This document shows, piece after piece, positions 6,168 through 6,550 of a DNA stretch of 6,550 nt. The stretch is from Desulfuromonas sp964536375 (lineage in GTDB: Bacteria; Desulfobacterota; Desulfuromonadia; Desulfuromonadales; Desulfuromonadaceae). The notes beneath the pieces are model-generated. The model ran no database searches. It saw only the letters and a list, made by a program, of their open reading frames with translations, and was not told the DNA's origin. Each line of letters starts with the position of its first letter. Position 1 is the stretch's first letter. Position numbers and translations under genes: made by a program. Location of the stretch: positions 1 through 6,550 of the forward strand of contig CAZHXF010000076.1 in NCBI GenBank assembly GCA_964536375.1, read 5' to 3'.

Positions 6168-6550
6168 TCATATCTGTACCCCCTTCCATGGCTCACGATT
6201 CTGCCAATCATCAGGAAACCCCATTCCTCTTAATTGCTGAGGGGCGAGAGTGCTGAGTAAATCAACAAGACGGTTCTTCCATTGGCTGCCGGGATTAATT
6301 TGGAAAAGCAGAAATTCAATGATCATAAGATAGTTGAATAGATAATATTTCCGGGAGTCTGAAACCAGTCGCGATTCGATTTTAAAGATTGTGGGTGGAG
6401 CCATGGTATAGCGGCGGTTCCAGAGACGACTGTGGTGGGCACAGTCGTTGCGCACCGGTGTAAGGGTGTGCAGAACCTGCTCCATAGTGTTAATAGTTGG
6501 TATTACCAAGCCAACGCGAGAGACTGCCAAAGCTCATGGTTTCAACAACC
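6168..6550 (-). pseudogene. Abi_2 (AbiD/AbiF-type) abortive-infection protein, C-terminal part, broken
   Basis: Only the 3' part is in the window. From 6549 one frame reads VVETMSFGSLSRWLGNTNY and then stops at 6492-6490. SFGSLSRW is the characteristic Abi_2 segment. Similarity resumes at about 6488 in another frame with MEQVLHTLTPVRND, then CAHHSRLWNRRY, NPGSQWKNRLVDLL and MGFPDDWQNREPWK, ending at 6168. RNDCAH (6452-6435) is an RxxxxH motif, as in HEPN ribonuclease-like domains to which this family belongs. Family members normally have about 20 more residues between the SRW and RND blocks, so I infer a small out-of-frame deletion near 6490-6500, leaving the protein cut before its RxxxxH motif. 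The TGA stop overlaps the hsdS ATG (ATGA), which indicates one translationally coupled operon. The family usually protects against phage by stopping growth of infected cells; here it is probably dead. Confidence 0.78.

Larger units (their letters stand above)
4791..6171 (-). pseudogene. hsdS: Type I restriction-modification specificity subunit with two frame breaks
   Basis: HsdS recognises the DNA target through two target-recognition domains (TRDs) joined by conserved helices that bind HsdM. Three frame segments make one gene. Segment 1 (ATG 6171 to about 6085) gives GRYQAYTAYEDSAGKWFGRL then PSHW; in that frame it runs on to a TGA at 6030-6028. Segment 2 (6085-5027) holds AAPIKFQCTYNDEVLSETL, TRD1, the central region (EEQVQIANFLDHETAKIDTL, KEKRQAVISHAVTKGLNP, then DSGVEWLGEVPVHW, a repeat of the N-terminal YEDSAGKWFGRLPSHW) and TRD2. 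Segment 3 (5045-4791) has the C-terminal region: VDEQNDIVNYLDSI then RRTALISAAVTGKID. Adding one base at each break would give one ORF of 460 codons, normal for the family. The start has GGAAGGGGG seven bases upstream and overlaps the abi stop as ATGA; the stop overlaps the rhuM start the same way. As written, no full-length HsdS is made. The second break sits in a G9 run and may be a switchable state. The 5' break has no homopolymer and looks like true damage or a sequence error. A GTG at 5989 could start a TRD1-truncated protein. Confidence 0.88.

Noticed and set aside
6500..6530. TTG at 6530 as the start of a 120-residue Abi protein
   Set aside because: The first dozen residues are out of frame with the Abi_2 block SFGSLSRW encoded by the same bases, so this is not a real start.

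Overview
The window is a minus-strand defence operon, read from high to low coordinates. It holds the end of an Abi_2 (AbiD/AbiF-type) abortive-infection gene, then hsdS of a Type I restriction-modification system, a rhuM-family gene, a REP-associated tyrosine transposase (RAYT) set among its own REP palindromes, and hsdR. hsdM is not here; it presumably lies beyond position 6550. A RAYT with paired REP palindromes and the general gene style suggest a gammaproteobacterium. I cannot name the genus.

Layout: 6550-6168 abi (partial and broken); 6171-4791 hsdS (two reading-frame breaks); 4794-4321 rhuM (truncated by the REP element); 4434-3550 RAYT/REP element; 3493-248 hsdR (intact, 1081 aa); 247-1 a gene-free stretch ending in a strong hairpin terminator. 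The abi/hsdS and hsdS/rhuM junctions are both 4-base ATGA overlaps, so abi and rhuM look like built-in members of the operon and not chance neighbours.

If intact, HsdS would give DNA specificity, HsdM (outside) would methylate, and HsdR would translocate and cut DNA. Abi_2 would add a HEPN-type RNase-like abortive response. The role of RhuM is unknown. As written, only hsdR and the RAYT are intact. HsdS is broken once near its N-terminus, exactly at a perfect 8-bp hairpin, and once at a run of nine Gs (coding strand) just before its C-terminal conserved region. The G run looks like a phase-variation switch or a slippage site, but the first break also needs repair before HsdS can be full length. 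abi has lost a segment and its frame. rhuM ends exactly at a REP boundary and its C-terminal part is missing from the window.

The most interesting points are the G9 tract in hsdS, the hairpin-associated frameshift, the ATGA-coupled Abi-HsdS-RhuM arrangement, and the tandemly duplicated REP/leader unit that created the new 3' end of rhuM.
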